Assembly: GCA_009908855.1 (NCBI GenBank) | Contig: JAAAOM010000001.1 | Span: 1 to 62,275, forward strand | Source of the DNA: Bacteroidota bacterium | GTDB lineage: Bacteria > Bacteroidota > Bacteroidia > Bacteroidales > JAAAOM01 | Length of the DNA stretch: 62,275 nucleotides | Direction of reading: 5' to 3' | Shown: in pieces, positions 45,631 to 57,200 of the stretch | Layout: each line of letters opens with the position of its first letter | Numbering within the stretch: the stretch's first letter is position 1 | Program-made: the position numbers and the translations under genes | Notes under the pieces: generated by a model | Told to the model about the DNA's origin: nothing | Database searches by the model: none | Seen by the model: only the letters and a program-made list of their open reading frames with translations

Positions 45631-45984
45631 TTATTTACTTTCAACTAAAAAATCAAAACCGGTATTCTGAAATAATTCTATTATGTTTTCCGCTAACCGG
45701 AGGTTAAATTGTACCTGCTTGTTTTGTTCACTACAATAATTGTTGATGAACAACAAGGTTTGCAACCCTCCCATATCTATTGTCGATATTATTTCTTCGG
45801 ACTTAACCCTAAAGGCTGCATATTTTTCTAATGATTGGTAAATTGCTTTAATACGAGACGATGTATTATCAATGGTCAAAGCATTTCCAATTACCAATTC
45901 ACATGTATCCCCCGATTCTATTGCAGGCTCATTTATGAGCACAGTTATATTTTCACCTGTCACCATTGTAAGAGTTAGATTCAT
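45631..45984 (-). CDS. STAS-domain protein at the head of the chemosensory operon
   Basis: 117 residues from ATG 45984. An upstream in-frame ATG at 46041 would add a hydrophobic leader-like stretch (MMYTTFFLLYTP) that does not fit a STAS fold, so the shorter start is preferred. The segment EEIISTIDMGGLQTLLFINN matches the STAS pattern with Asp-x-x-Gly at the turn, followed by QVQFNLRLAENIIELFQNTG, the usual closing helix. In other bacteria similar proteins are phosphorylated on Ser or Thr at this turn; here the residue is Met after Asp. It is probably a small signalling partner of CheA. Confidence 0.65.
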   Translation of the reverse strand: MNLTLTMVTGENITVLINEPAIESGDTCELVIGNALTIDNTSSRIKAIYQSLEKYAAFRVKSEEIISTIDMGGLQTLLFINNYCSEQNKQVQFNLRLAENIIELFQNTGFDFLVESK

Positions 45985-46124
45985 TTTAAATTTAGGACTA
46001 AATTCCGGTGTATAAAGCAAAAAAAAGGTGGTATACATCACCGGGTTTCGATAATATTAATCATTATGCCAATGATGAATAACCGATGTGGGGGTTAGAA
46101 CAGGAGGTTGTGAATGGGAAATAA

Positions 46125-46161
46125 AAAAACCTGAGAAGCCTTATAAACTTGTCAGGTTTTT
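46125..46161 (-). terminator. Terminator of the xylose operon
   Basis: Arms 46125-46134 and 46152-46161 form AAAAACCTGA/TCAGGTTTTT, a 10-base perfect stem, and on the minus strand the stem is followed by a T-rich stretch. It lies about 50-90 bases beyond the xylA stop. Confidence 0.7.
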
Positions 46162-46213
46162 AATTGAATACCGTAAGAATCAGTAATTTATATTAACGGT
46201 TTATGTGAATCAG

Positions 46214-47542
46214 TTATATATATAAATTTAACAATGCCTCATAAAGTTCTTGTTTTCCACTAATGGTTTCAGGTTCTCCATGCTTTATGGCAATTTCCCT
46301 GAGCTGCTCAAGTCCCAGTTTGCCTGCTTCAAAATCTTTGCCTTCACCAGAATCATAAGATGCATATCGATCTTTTCTCATTTTCAGGTAATCGCTGTTG
46401 TCCAGTATATCCCGGGCAATTAATAAGGCACGTGCAAAAGCATCCATACCGGCAATATGGGCAATAAATATGTCGTCAAGATCAGTGGATTGTCTGCGCA
46501 ATTTGGCATCAAAATTTACGCCGCCGCTTGTAAACCCGCCTGTCTGCTGAATAACAAGCAATGCTTCAACCAATTCGTATATATTAATCGGAAATTGATC
46601 GGTATCCCATCCGTTTTGATAATCACCACGATTGGCATCTATGGAACCCAATAAGCCGGCATCAGCTGCTGCCTGTAATTCGTGCTGAAAGGTGTGCTGG
46701 GCCAATGTGGCATGGTTTACTTCAACATTCAGTTTAAAATCTTTGTCTAATCCGTAATGACGCAGAAAACCAATCACTGTCTCGGAGTCGAAATCATATT
46801 GATGTTTGGTAGGTTCCATCGGTTTTGGTTCAATCAGGTATGTTCCTTTAAACCCATTGGCACGGCCATAATCACGTGCTTTGCTCAGCATCATGGCCAG
46901 GTGTTCTTTTTCTCTTTTCATATCTGTATTCAGCAGCGACATATAGCCTTCCCGACCTCCCCAGAACACATAGTTTTCACCTCCGAGTTCAATGGTAGCA
47001 TCAATGGCTCTTTTGATTTGTGTGGCTGCATGTGCCAATACAGCAAAATTTGGATTGGTGGCTGCGCCATTCATATAACGCGGATTACTGAACACATTGG
47101 CAGTTCCCCATAATAACTTCACTCCTGAAGCTTGTTGCTTTTCTTTGGCATAGTCAACCAGGGTTTGCATGCGTTTATCGGTTTCCTGAACGGTTGCCCC
47201 TTCATCAACCATATCAATGTCGTGAAAGCAGTAATAGGGATTCCCCAGCTTGGTAAACATCTCGAAGGCTGCATCCATTTTTTGTTTGGCCCTTGATACG
47301 GCATCGCTTCCTTCGTTCCAGGGATAAAAAAGTGTTTGTCCGCCAAAGGGGTCGGCGCCCGTGCCACAGAAAGTATGCCAATACACTACTGAAAAGCGAA
47401 AATGCTCTTTCATGGTTTTTCCGGCTACCACTTTGTTTTCATCATACCACCTGAATGCAAGGGGGTTTTTGGAATCTGTTCCTTCGTAGGGTATTTTTCC
47501 AATACCTTTGAAATACTCTTTATTTCCTTTAACTATATTCAT
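46214..47542 (-). CDS. xylA: Xylose isomerase
   Basis: 442 residues from ATG 47542, converts D-xylose to D-xylulose. The metal- and substrate-binding residues are in [27 protein letters not shown] and [17 protein letters not shown], with [15 protein letters not shown] later on. The [21 protein letters not shown] start is the family's; an upstream frame extension (15 residues from 47587) overlaps the xylB stop and is rejected. It is the third gene of the xylR-xylB-xylA operon and is followed by a good terminator. Confidence 0.95.
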   Translation of the reverse strand: MNIVKGNKEYFKGIGKIPYEGTDSKNPLAFRWYDENKVVAGKTMKEHFRFSVVYWHTFCGTGADPFGGQTLFYPWNEGSDAVSRAKQKMDAAFEMFTKLGNPYYCFHDIDMVDEGATVQETDKRMQTLVDYAKEKQQASGVKLLWGTANVFSNPRYMNGAATNPNFAVLAHAATQIKRAIDATIELGGENYVFWGGREGYMSLLNTDMKREKEHLAMMLSKARDYGRANGFKGTYLIEPKPMEPTKHQYDFDSETVIGFLRHYGLDKDFKLNVEVNHATLAQHTFQHELQAAADAGLLGSIDANRGDYQNGWDTDQFPINIYELVEALLVIQQTGGFTSGGVNFDAKLRRQSTDLDDIFIAHIAGMDAFARALLIARDILDNSDYLKMRKDRYASYDSGEGKDFEAGKLGLEQLREIAIKHGEPETISGKQELYEALLNLYI

Positions 47543-47553
47543 ATTCAAAAATT

Positions 47554-49038
47554 TTAATTTAATTGTTTTAATAATGATTCTTTCCACCTGTAATAGGTGT
47601 CTTTATAGGCTTGTTCTGCTGATATATCAGGTTCTGTTTGCTGAACTTTGGTAAGTCCGTTGAAGGTTTCGTCGCGTGATTTGTAAATACCTGCACCCAT
47701 TGCCGCACCGCGTGCAGCTCCTAATGACCCATCGGTGTTATACAGTTCAATGGTACATTGTGATATGCCTGCCAGGGTATTCCGAAAAACCGGGCTCAGA
47801 AACATGTTGGCATGACCAGCTCTGATCATTTTCATGGGCATACCCATTTCCTGCATGATTTCCATGCCGTAGTAGAATGAATATACAATGCCTTCCTGCG
47901 CCGCACGCAATAAATGTGCTTGTTTGTGGATGTTAAAATTCAAATTTTGAAAAACAGCACCTGGTTCTTTATTGTTCAACACCCTTTCAGCACCGTTCCC
48001 GAAGGGCATAACCTGTAAATTATCAGCGCCAACAGGAACACTGGCAGCGGCTTCATTCATTTGTTCGTAACTCAGGTTAGCCGCTACATTGGCTTTTAGC
48101 CAGGCATTGAGTATACCGGTGCCGTTTATACATAGTAATATACCCAATCGTGTATTGTGTTGTGAATGATTAACATGGGCAAACGAATTTACACGCGAAT
48201 GTGGGTCATATTGTATTTCATCGGATATACCGTAAACCACCCCTGATGTTCCGGCCGTAGCAGCTATTTCTCCCGGTTCCATCACATTTAGAGAAAAGGC
48301 ATTGTTGGGTTGGTCGCCGGCGCGGTAACTCACAACAATATCGGTGTGTAAGCCTAATTCATTGGCTATTGCTGGTGTTAAGTTGCCTTGAACCGAAAAA
48401 CTATCGGTTATATCCGGTATAAATGTTTTTGGTATTTCGTAATGCTCAAGTAATTGTAAGGCTAATTCCTTTTGTTTAAAGTCCCAAATAATGCCCTCAC
48501 TGAGTCCGGAGACAGTTGTTTTTTTGATACCGGTTAAACGTGCTGCCAGATAATCACCAGGCAACATAATTTTATGGATGCGGTTAAACAGATTGGGTTC
48601 GTTTTCTTTGACCCAACGTAATTTAGAGGCCGTGAAATTGCCGGGTGAATTCAATAAGTGCCCCAGGCAATATTTTTCTCCAAGTTGTTGGAATGCTTTA
48701 TCACCAATGGACACAGCGCGGCTATCACACCATATAATACCGGGACGTATAACATTCATATCGGCATCTACTGCAATCAATCCGTGCATCTGGTAAGAAA
48801 TACCAATGGCTTTAATGGTCTTTACATCAACCTGAGATTGTTGCAGCACACTGGCCAGTGCTTTTTTAAGGTGCTCCCACCAAAGTTGCGGGTCCTGCTC
48901 AGCCCATCCCTGATGGTGCGCTGTTATGGCCATTTCAGTTTGGGGGGAGAAGGCAGTTGCCTCCTGTTTACCGGTTTGGGTATTCAGCAGGCTCACCTTT
49001 ACTGATGAACTTCCTACATCAAATCCTAATGTATACAT
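47554..49038 (-). CDS. xylB: Xylulokinase
   Basis: 494 residues, an FGGY-type sugar kinase. The N-terminal phosphate-binding loop is [13 protein letters not shown], the substrate segment [13 protein letters not shown] and GIIWCDSRA follow, and the C-terminal half has [10 protein letters not shown] and the [11 protein letters not shown] segment. It phosphorylates D-xylulose to enter the pentose phosphate pathway. The stop lies 11 bases before the xylA start, and xylR is 10 bases upstream, a tight operon. No xylose transporter gene is visible next to it. Confidence 0.95.
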   Translation of the reverse strand: MYTLGFDVGSSSVKVSLLNTQTGKQEATAFSPQTEMAITAHHQGWAEQDPQLWWEHLKKALASVLQQSQVDVKTIKAIGISYQMHGLIAVDADMNVIRPGIIWCDSRAVSIGDKAFQQLGEKYCLGHLLNSPGNFTASKLRWVKENEPNLFNRIHKIMLPGDYLAARLTGIKKTTVSGLSEGIIWDFKQKELALQLLEHYEIPKTFIPDITDSFSVQGNLTPAIANELGLHTDIVVSYRAGDQPNNAFSLNVMEPGEIAATAGTSGVVYGISDEIQYDPHSRVNSFAHVNHSQHNTRLGILLCINGTGILNAWLKANVAANLSYEQMNEAAASVPVGADNLQVMPFGNGAERVLNNKEPGAVFQNLNFNIHKQAHLLRAAQEGIVYSFYYGMEIMQEMGMPMKMIRAGHANMFLSPVFRNTLAGISQCTIELYNTDGSLGAARGAAMGAGIYKSRDETFNGLTKVQQTEPDISAEQAYKDTYYRWKESLLKQLN

Positions 49039-49048
49039 ATTAACAATT

Positions 49049-49783
49049 TTATATGACTAATCCCGGATCGGTTTTTCGGGTTTGATAAAACCGCTCTTTG
49101 TCAAAAAAATATAAACGGGCCGGTTTATGGGATACATTCTTTTGCCATTCGTTCAGCGGATAAATATAATCCAGCCGGTCTATTTTTTTTCTGAAATTTC
49201 TGTTATCAATGGTTATATCCAATATTTCCTCGTATAAATGATGAAGCTGATTTAAACTGAATTTTTCGGGTAGTAACTCAAAACAATGGGGTTCAGTAAG
49301 CAATTCTCTGCGTACCTCCTGCAACCCTTGATTGAGGATTTTGTTATGGTCGAAACTCAGCTCCGGTATATCCGCTAACTTAAACCATTGCGCATTGTAT
49401 TCTTTTGATAATGAAGTTATTTGACTGTCTTCAATTTTAAGGAGTGAGTAATAAGCTATGGTTATCACTCTATCTATATTCATTTGTGTTGATTCTCTCA
49501 GCCAGTCCAGGTCATCCTGTTTTTGCATACGATCCGGATTATCAAATACTGCGAACTGTTTCAGAAATACATTTTTCAAACCAGTTAAATCGATCAATAC
49601 ACGGTTTGCGGCCTTCTCGAGCATTTCATTTCGGATGATAAGGCTGCCGGGCAGCTTTTTTCTGGTATCACCATGATTGTTAGCACGGTCGATCAGCAAT
49701 GCCTGCATCCCATGCCTGTTAAAGCCAAAAACAACACAATCGACAGATATGTGCGGATTATAATATTTGGGTTGACTATTCAT
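49049..49783 (-). CDS. xylR: XylR-type transcriptional regulator (NrtR family, Nudix fold plus winged helix)
   Basis: 244 residues from ATG 49783. The N-terminal half is a Nudix fold (HISVDCVVFGFNRHGMQALL), but its box is degenerate: GSLIIRNEMLEKAANRVLID lacks the REuxEE residues needed for hydrolysis. The C-terminal part (about 170-244) is a winged-helix-like region (EEILDITIDNRNFRKKI) found in NrtR-type regulators, as in the xylose and arabinose regulators of Bacteroides. The position immediately upstream of xylB and xylA fits the Bacteroides xyl operon. The short start is supported by the promoter, whose elements lie inside the longer frame. It probably binds xylose or a derivative (inference). 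Confidence 0.85.
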   Translation of the reverse strand: MNSQPKYYNPHISVDCVVFGFNRHGMQALLIDRANNHGDTRKKLPGSLIIRNEMLEKAANRVLIDLTGLKNVFLKQFAVFDNPDRMQKQDDLDWLRESTQMNIDRVITIAYYSLLKIEDSQITSLSKEYNAQWFKLADIPELSFDHNKILNQGLQEVRRELLTEPHCFELLPEKFSLNQLHHLYEEILDITIDNRNFRKKIDRLDYIYPLNEWQKNVSHKPARLYFFDKERFYQTRKTDPGLVI

Positions 49784-49788
49784 AAATA

Positions 49789-49820
49789 CAAATATAATAA
49801 TATAATACAATAATTACAAG
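49789..49820 (-). promoter_or_regulatory. Promoter of the xylR-xylB-xylA operon
   Basis: On the minus strand the -33 TTG (in CTTG, 49817-49820) is followed by exactly 20 bases and the -7 box TATATTTG (49789-49796), a full match to the Bacteroidota consensus. Transcription would start within a few bases of the xylR ATG at 49783. Confidence 0.7.
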
Positions 49821-49824
49821 CTAA

Positions 49825-49839
49825 ACGTAAAATATACGT
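49825..49839. promoter_or_regulatory. Candidate XylR operator
   Basis: ACGTAAAATATACGT is a perfect 5-base inverted repeat with a 5-base spacer, 4 bases upstream of the -33 box of the xyl promoter. Its position suits an operator for autoregulation by XylR. The assignment is by position only. Confidence 0.35.
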
Positions 49840-49935
49840 ACTAAGAATCTGAATTTAATATATTGCTAAAAATTCATTTTCAACAACCCGGTATTTAAGC
49901 CGGGTAATAACAAATTTATCCGGAATGATCGATCA

Positions 49936-49968
49936 TTTTGCAATTGTCATAATGTTTTTATAATATTG
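49936..49968 (+). promoter_or_regulatory. Promoter of the tRNA gene
   Basis: TTTTG at 49936-49940, a 20-base spacer and TAATATTG at 49961-49968 (one mismatch to TAnnTTTG). It is correctly placed about 44 bases before the tRNA. Confidence 0.55.
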
Positions 49969-50011
49969 CATGCCCAATTTCAGGGGCGTTAAGCGAAGGT
50001 TAAAATAATTA

Positions 50012-50085
50012 GGGCCTATAGCTCAGCTGGTTAGAGCACTTGACTCATAATCAAGGGGTCCCTGGTTCGAGCCCAGGTGGGCCCA
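50012..50085 (+). tRNA. tRNA with CAT anticodon (elongator Met or Ile2)
   Basis: A full cloverleaf of 74 bases: acceptor GGGCCTA with TGGGCCC, D-arm GCTC..GAGC, anticodon stem CTTGA with TCAAG around the loop CTCATAA (anticodon CAT), T-arm CCTGG with CCAGG around TTCGAGC and discriminator A. CCA is not encoded. CAT can be methionine or, after lysidine modification, isoleucine (AUA codons); sequence alone here does not decide. A good promoter lies upstream and a strong hairpin directly downstream. Confidence 0.95.
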
Positions 50086-50145
50086 CAAAGCAGTTTGGAG
50101 TGTGAGTTTTATGTTTTCAGCAAGATTCATTCGCAAACTGCTTTG
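50086..50145 (+). terminator. Large hairpin directly after the tRNA
   Basis: CAAAGCAGTTTG (50086-50097) is an exact reverse complement of 50134-50145, with a 36-base loop, beginning at the base after the tRNA 3' end. It may terminate the transcript or protect it. The loop contains GCAAGATTCATTCGC, similar to the loop of the ssb-hemW hairpin. Confidence 0.6.
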
Positions 50146-50292
50146 TTCCTCTGTATTAACTCAGACTATTCGTGATCATTGCAAGAAAATTGACGCGATT
50201 TTATTGAACAACCAACCTTTCAATTAACGTCACTGCTATTCAAGTTTGGGTGACAACGCCCCGAAATAATCTCACTTTATAACGTAAATATG

Positions 50293-50711
50293 TAGATTGC
50301 TTCAGCAGGCAGGCAGATTACCCTGATCATCTATGGAAGTTTACTTGTTTTAGAACCGGCATAAAACTTAGTGCGTTGCAATAACTTCATTACGTTCTTG
50401 GGCGGGAATAACCGGGCTCAATTGAAAAATAAACCTGTCCACAAGTATTACTTTTATCTGTGTTTGGGCAGTACCATCCCGAAGCAATCTCAAACCAATG
50501 TGTGGTTATTAAGATTGCATCAGCAGGCTGGCTTGTTGCCCTGATCATTGCTTGGGGATCAACCTGGTTTTGTGCCATGAAATTGCCGAGTGAGTTGCTT
50601 CGCAATGAAGACGCTATGTTATTGCGCGAGAATAACCAAGCTCAATTGCAATATAAACCTGGCAATTAAGATAAGTTCTATTCAGGTTCGGGCTTGCTTC
50701 CCGAAGCAATT
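50293..50711. repeat. Two diverged copies of a 200-base intergenic repeat
   Basis: Segments 50293-50490 and 50510-50711 align along their length: AGATTGC.TCAGCAGGC at the start, TTGC/GCAATGA..C.TTA, GGGAATAACC..GCTCAATTG and CCGAAGCAAT at the end. The recurrent words GAAGCAAT and GCAATGA resemble the palindromic intergenic repeats common in Bacteroidota. The rest of the 661-base gap between tRNA and gcvH shows no gene. Confidence 0.5.
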
Positions 50712-50746
50712 CCTATTCGAGGCTCACACCATGAGACTGCATGATT

Positions 50747-51127
50747 TTAGGCTTCAATTAGCTCTTTGTATTGATCGGCAGAAAGCAATGATTCGGCCTG
50801 TGCAGCATCAGAAATACTAATTTTAATAAGCCAGCCTTCGCCATAAGGATCCTGGTTGATTAGTTCCGGGTTATCTTCTAATTTGCTGTTGAATTCTTTC
50901 ACCTCACCGGTAACGGGCATAAACAGGTCAGAAACGGTTTTTACAGCCTCAATGGTACCAAAAACCTCTTCCTGGTCCAGCGTTTCACCTTCGGTTTCAA
51001 TTTCAACAAAAACAATATCACCCAATTCACCTTGTGCATAGTCGGTAATGCCAATGATTGCTTCGTTACCATCTATTTTTATCCATTCATGATCTTTGGT
51101 ATACTTTAAGTCAGCAGGTATATTCAT
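50747..51127 (-). CDS. gcvH: Glycine cleavage system H protein
   Basis: 126 residues. Lipoyl attachment Lys63 is in GTIEAVKTVSDLFMP, preceded by GITDYAQGELGDIVFVE. It carries the aminomethyl group between the other glycine cleavage proteins, which are not in this window. The gene follows sprA by 83 bases on the same strand, a conserved neighbour pair in Bacteroidota with no obvious functional reason. Confidence 0.95.
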   Translation of the reverse strand: MNIPADLKYTKDHEWIKIDGNEAIIGITDYAQGELGDIVFVEIETEGETLDQEEVFGTIEAVKTVSDLFMPVTGEVKEFNSKLEDNPELINQDPYGEGWLIKISISDAAQAESLLSADQYKELIEA

Positions 51128-51210
51128 TGTTGGTCTGATTTTATTGGTTTACATTATGGCCCAAAGGTAAAGTTTTTATTCACATTCATAAAATTTTCGT
51201 GCTAAACTTC

Positions 51211-54200
51211 TTATTGCGTCAATGTGAATTGCACGCTCACACCAAATTCAGTTATTCGGCGCGGATAGGAGGTTGAGATATAAGGCCTGGTATCATCAAT
51301 CCTAAAATAAGCCCTGGTATTCACGGATTGACTAAAGGCATAATCGGCTGCTAATGAGAAACCTATATTTCTGTCTCCCTGCGGTATTTCTGAGTCCTGA
51401 TCGCCTTCTACTTCAGACACTTTTCTAAGCAATGTACGACTATTCCGGTAATTAAAGTCTGCCGTTAAATTCAGGTCACTCTCGTAGCCTTGGTTGTTTA
51501 TTTCAATGGGCAGATTCTCAAATCGATAACCAATACCAATCACATAATTCTCATCCCGCGCTTCGGTAATGGTCGAATTTACCAGACTTAACGATAATGA
51601 GCGGCTGGTGGTTATCTCGAACTTGGTATTTAAATTGTTTTTGAAAGTTATGTTTAAATTAATGAGCGGACTGAATTGTTCGTTGATTGATACGGCTGCT
51701 ATTTCATAAGGGCTGATTAAATCACCGGACTGGTTGGTGTTTAACGAATCGGCATAGAATCGCTGGTTTGACTGATAGGCATTCACACTGTAACGGGAGC
51801 GATAACCATGACTCAGGTTAACGGACTTAAAGTTTTCCTTAACAAACGGGATTCTGTTAAGTCCGCTAAAGGTAACCATCCAATTGGGCATGGGAACGTA
51901 TCCACCCTCAAATAGTGCGGGAAGCGGGTCTGTTGGTACATTGGAAGCTTCATAGTGGGTGTATGATGAAAGGAAGGAGGATATAAGCACCTGCTGGGAA
52001 GTTGGTCCAAATCCTATGGCGTAGCCATCATATACAGAGAGGCTGTCATTTTCATCAATATATTGTCCGGTACGTCTGAACCGGTTATATCCCGACGGAG
52101 CATTTTCAGCATATTCTTCAGCAATTCGATGTGAAATAACCGATCGGTTTTCTTCGAACAGGGCAAATGCATCTGATTTGGTAATGTCATTGCTGTTGAA
52201 ATTCTCAAATGCCGTTTCGATGGATAAAACCGTCATGGTGTAATTACCGCCGAGGATGGGTTCGATAAATTCGAAATCGTCGTCCATGCTGCCATCACCA
52301 TCAAAGTCCCCATAAAAATTCGCCGATGAGAGGTTTTCCGAATGGTTATGTTCGGCAGTAAGGTCGATTTTAATCCAGTTAAAGGGCTCGTAGTCGGCTC
52401 TTAAATTAAAATTCTGACTGGCGGATATGGAATAGGGGTTCTGAAAATTCTCCCTGAGGTTGCCGGTTCGGTTGGCATACAACCATTCATGCTCATCAAA
52501 TACATTTTGAAATTCATCCTGGGCGCCTTTCACATCGTTCAATGAATTCAGGGCAAATACATAATAGGGCCCCGGCGCATAATTTTCATTGGCATTGAAA
52601 CCAAAGAACTTGGTTTCGGGCATAAAATGTTGAAAATTAGAGCCGCCTGACCTGCGGTATGACAGTGAAAATCGTTTAAATCCTGTAGCAAGACGTGCTG
52701 TATTCTCTAACATGAAAGTAAATGGATTGGGCCCTTTTTCAACCTGTCCTTCAACCACAATGGTGGCCCCTGGCACATCAACGGGAGTGGTAACATAAAC
52801 GGTATTCTCATCATCGATCTCAAAACTGCTTTCGGCAATATTGTCATTCTCGTCATACACGGTCACTTTCAAATCGGTTGACTCCAGCTTGTGTCGGATG
52901 CGTTTGGGTACATTGGCCCTGAAAAATGTAAGACGGTCGTACGTAACTGTTTTATATTCCTTCTCCTCATTAGATGGGCGCCTTCGGTCCAGTTGCCGCA
53001 AATAGCCCACTTTGCGGTATAAATTCTGCATGTTCAGCTGGTTGTTGATATTGAGCGAACCATTGTTGGTAATGGTATTGCCGTAGTTATCAGGTATTTC
53101 GCGTTGCCAGTTAAACTGGGCCGAATATTTTGAATTTAATGATATCCAGTCGAACCATGGAAATTTATTGATGGGAACATTGTAGGAAAGGCCAATGTTC
53201 TGACTGAAGTTTGAATTCATTCCACCATCCAGGATGCTTTCTCTTACTTGTTTTTTCCATTCATCATTAGGGTCTGCAAACAGGTCGCCTTCTACCTCTA
53301 CATTGTTTTCATCGATTTCCCGGATCCACGAAACATTGGTGGCCGAATAATCCATTTTGATATTGCGTGTTATGTCCCAATTAAATGCGTATACCCGGTT
53401 CCAGATAAATTCGCGGGTGGTGTTTAATTCACTTTCATTGTCATCCTCATCAACTAATCCCTTCAATCGATCCAGTTCAAATTGTAGATTTCTCAACATT
53501 AATTCGCTATATGATCGATTCATATCTGTCTGGAAGGAAACCCGTGAAGGCAGGTAATTAAAATTAATATCCCGTATTATTCTGAAATAGGGAGAGTTTA
53601 ATGCATTTACATTACCAAAAGGGCGGATGGGTTGGGTACGGATGGTGTAATTATAATTAAATGCAGCACGATATTTTAATGAACGCTGACGGGTATAATT
53701 AATATTACTTCTGTAATTCTCACTATATCCTGTACTCAGTGAGAAATTAGCCGGTGAAATCACCGAGAATTTATCAAATCGTTGATTGACCCGAATATTG
53801 GTAAAATTTAAACTTTTACGTTTGGTATAATCCCGCGTTATTTCTTTTGCCAATTCGGGATCGTTCGAGTTTTCAATGGCTTCGTCATATTCAATATCGG
53901 GGTCGAGGGGGAAAAATTCGGGGGTTACGAACCGTTCGGAGAAAGTGGTGTGCATGGGTATGGAAACCTTGGCTTTTTCAGGGAAAAACTTACCCAGCTC
54001 AAAATTAGCGGCGATGTCATATTGTTGTATTTCTTCTTTTTGCCTTTCCTCCACGCTTTGGTCTACGCTTCCAAAACCGGGTGTGCTGGTATTACCGGCA
54101 ATGGAAACGGTGGCAAAATCGGCCAGTTGGGTTTGGATACGTGTAGTGGCCGCCCACCCGCCTTCGTTGTTAAAATCGGTTAAACGAAGCTCGTTGACCC

Positions 54201-57200
54201 AAATCTCACCCGATTTAAGCATACCATCGTTATTCCAGAGTACAACCGTGTCGATATCCGGTTCAATACCCAGGCTTTCATTTGGGATTTCATAATCTTC
54301 CCATACAATACTTTCTCCCGGGTTTCGTACACCGATCATCAGGGTACGTACCTCGCTTAAAGTAGGATTACCCTTGATAGTAACCCTGGCCGGGGGCCTT
54401 TGGACACCTCTGGATGTTTTTCCGCGGTTGAGATAGGATGAATATTCGCGATCGCGCGATACATATAACGGATTGGAAACTTCCTGCCTGTTACGCTTCA
54501 GTTTTAAGTCAGTTAAATCATTGAGTGCAATGTTTATTTTGTTTTCCTCGGGCCATAATAATTCGCGAATGGTGGCGCTTTCATTTTCACCTTCATTAAG
54601 TTCACGGTTCAGACGGCTTACTTTGAGCGGGATTTCGTATTCGTAGTAATTGTCGGTATAGTCGGAGCCCAAACGAATGAAAACCGATAAATCGTTTTCA
54701 TTTAAAATGTCACCGTTTGGCAACGGTTCGGCATGCACTTCCATTTTCAGGTTTTTGTAGTTGCGCATGTCCAGGCTCATGTTTTTGTATGCTGCCCGTG
54801 AATCATGGTCTTCCAGGTTCTGCACACGCAATACCATGGATTGTTCGTTGTCCTGCTGCAATTGCGGGTTGTATGGATCAATGGTTCGGTCGATACCGGG
54901 AGGCAGGGCATAGCGTTGCTGGTTCTCTTCAATGTTGATTGAGGCTACGTCAAAATCAGTTCCCAGTGTAGGTGTTACAATACCGCCGCTTCCGCTGCGC
55001 AGGTCGAGCTGATATTTGCGCCATTCACTGCGCACCATTTCAAATGTAGCAAAACGGAGTGTGGCTTCTTGCCGGAAGCCCTGGAGCATCATACGCATGA
55101 ATTTGATGGATGTAAAATCCTCAATACCATTAATGGCCTGGTCGTAATCTCCAATGGGCACTTTAAACTGATACCAGGTTACATCGGTTTCCACATCGTC
55201 GCCATTGGGTTCTACGCGAATGGAATCTACCACATAGGGATGGCCGCTTTCCAACAGGGCAGGTGATAAAGGGATGCGGTATTGAAAATAGGCTTCGTTT
55301 TGACTGAGGGTATAATCATCATTGATATCCTCATTATCGGGGTATGAATAGTTTACTTTTGAAAATGCGGTTCCGCTTTCGGGTACGGGTGAGTTATTGT
55401 CTACATGGGCAAATTCTTTGTAACGCTCAATAATATCGGCCTCGTTCTCATCCCAGTAAGAATCTATGTAATAGCGGAAGTTATCACCAGCGGGGTCGGC
55501 CACAATGGCTTCGCGGTTGTCTGGGTTGGCGGTAACATGTTCCTGTATAAAATCAATATATCCTTCATAATAATCTGCCTCATCCTCATCATTCAATCCA
55601 TCCAGGCCTACATCCTGAAATTTTCGTGCCTGCGGGTCGTTGCTGAAATTATCCACAAACGACTGTGATTGGGGTACACGTGCCCAGTTTGTCTCATCCA
55701 GTTCTGAGACGTCACCATCTTCGGGCATGCCGTTTTCAAACGATTTTCTGCCATCGCGCAATACATCCTCCGAAATATCACCAATATTAATTACAAGATA
55801 GGGTTCTTCATTCTGCGGTCGTTCATCCTTACCGGGGAACATCAGCCAGAACTCGAAATATTCGATATTAGACTGTTCAAAATCTGTGGTGTTCAGGTCG
55901 CGCATCATACCGCCCCAACGTGTTTCGGGCTTGTCCAACAGACCTTCATTGGTTAACCCGTAAATAGAGTCGTTTTGTTCATTTACGGTACCTTCAGTCA
56001 CAAAATTATAAGGACCCCGTTCCTTGGGATAAAAGGAAAGATTGAGTGTTTGAATATAATTACCCAGCTCTTGGCCGGTCAGGTCTTTGCCCGGAAAAAC
56101 CTCGTCAATATCTATTCGCCGTATGCGATGGTCGGTAATATCATCGTTCTCGGCATAAAAGTCCTCAGAAATATGATACCACGATAATTTAGCGCGGTTA
56201 AAACCTGACATCAGGTTACCTGTTGATGCATCACCAGCCGGGAAAAACGTTTGTGACTGGTGCTGGGGTGTAGATGCCAGGTTCCAGGCAATACGGCTTT
56301 TCAGGTCGATAGAGGTTTCGCTGCCTTCAAAATCATCGATATAGGCAATGCCGTTTCGGCCGATAATTTTGGGCTGCCCCGGAATGAGATGTGCAAATTC
56401 AGCGCTTATATCAAATACCGATGTTTCCTTAGTTTCAAGCAGGGGAAGTTTATCCACCATACTGGTAAGGAAGGGAGACTCGGTGCGGTAAGAGGCATTC
56501 AATCCCCAGATGGTATTTGATACGGGCTCATCGCCGATGGATACCTTTTGGGTTAATGGTTTTTCTGAAAGGTGAATAACGGTGGCGCCCACATTAAAAT
56601 TATCGTTGATGCGATAGTTCAAATTTGTTCCTAAAAATGTTTTGGTCTGGAAGTTAAACAGCGAATTGCTTTCCAGGGATACTTTAAGAGGGGCGCCTGA
56701 TTCCAGCAATCCTTCGTTTAATATTTTTACACGTCCCAGTGTATAATCTACTGTGTAATCGGTTCCTTCCTGTAACAAAATACCGCCAGAGGTAACTTTT
56801 ACTGATCCTTGTGGTATGTTTAGGGCATTTAACTGGATTTCAGAACCCACGGCCGATTTATAGGTTCCTTTAAACAGGAATTTATTTTTTTCGGCTATTT
56901 GCCTGGCCCGTGTTTTTGTTGAGTCATATAATTCCTGAAATACATATCGATTAATCAATTGGGTATTATTACCAAGTGTATCTTTCAGGTAGTTGCCAAA
57001 TGGTTCGGGTGAGGGGAAATAAATCCGTCCGTTTCGTGAATTAATGGTGATGCCTTCTTTAAAATCGAACATACCATCGGCTGAGCTGTATCCTTGCTGA
57101 TTGATCCGGTCCAGGCCCATTATTTTGAGCAAATTGGCCTTTTTAATGCCATCATCGGTTTCAATTTCAATAAAACTTGTCGGGCTTCCGGTGGTGGGGT

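Larger units (their letters stand above)
49784..50011. other. Divergent gap between xyl operon and tRNA
   Basis: This 228-base gap carries the xyl promoter (49789-49820), an upstream palindrome (49825-49839), a small hairpin ACCCGG/CCGGGT at 49886-49905, a perfect 14-base palindrome AATGATCGATCATT (49924-49937) and the tRNA promoter. No gene is seen. Confidence 0.6.

Noticed and set aside
47543..47587. 15-residue N-terminal extension of xylose isomerase
   Set aside because: It overlaps the xylB stop and is not part of the xylose isomerase fold; ATG 47542 gives the family N-terminus.
50012..50750. Integrated element at the tRNA
   Set aside because: No integrase, no duplicated tRNA 3' end was found within the window; only diverged intergenic repeats are present.
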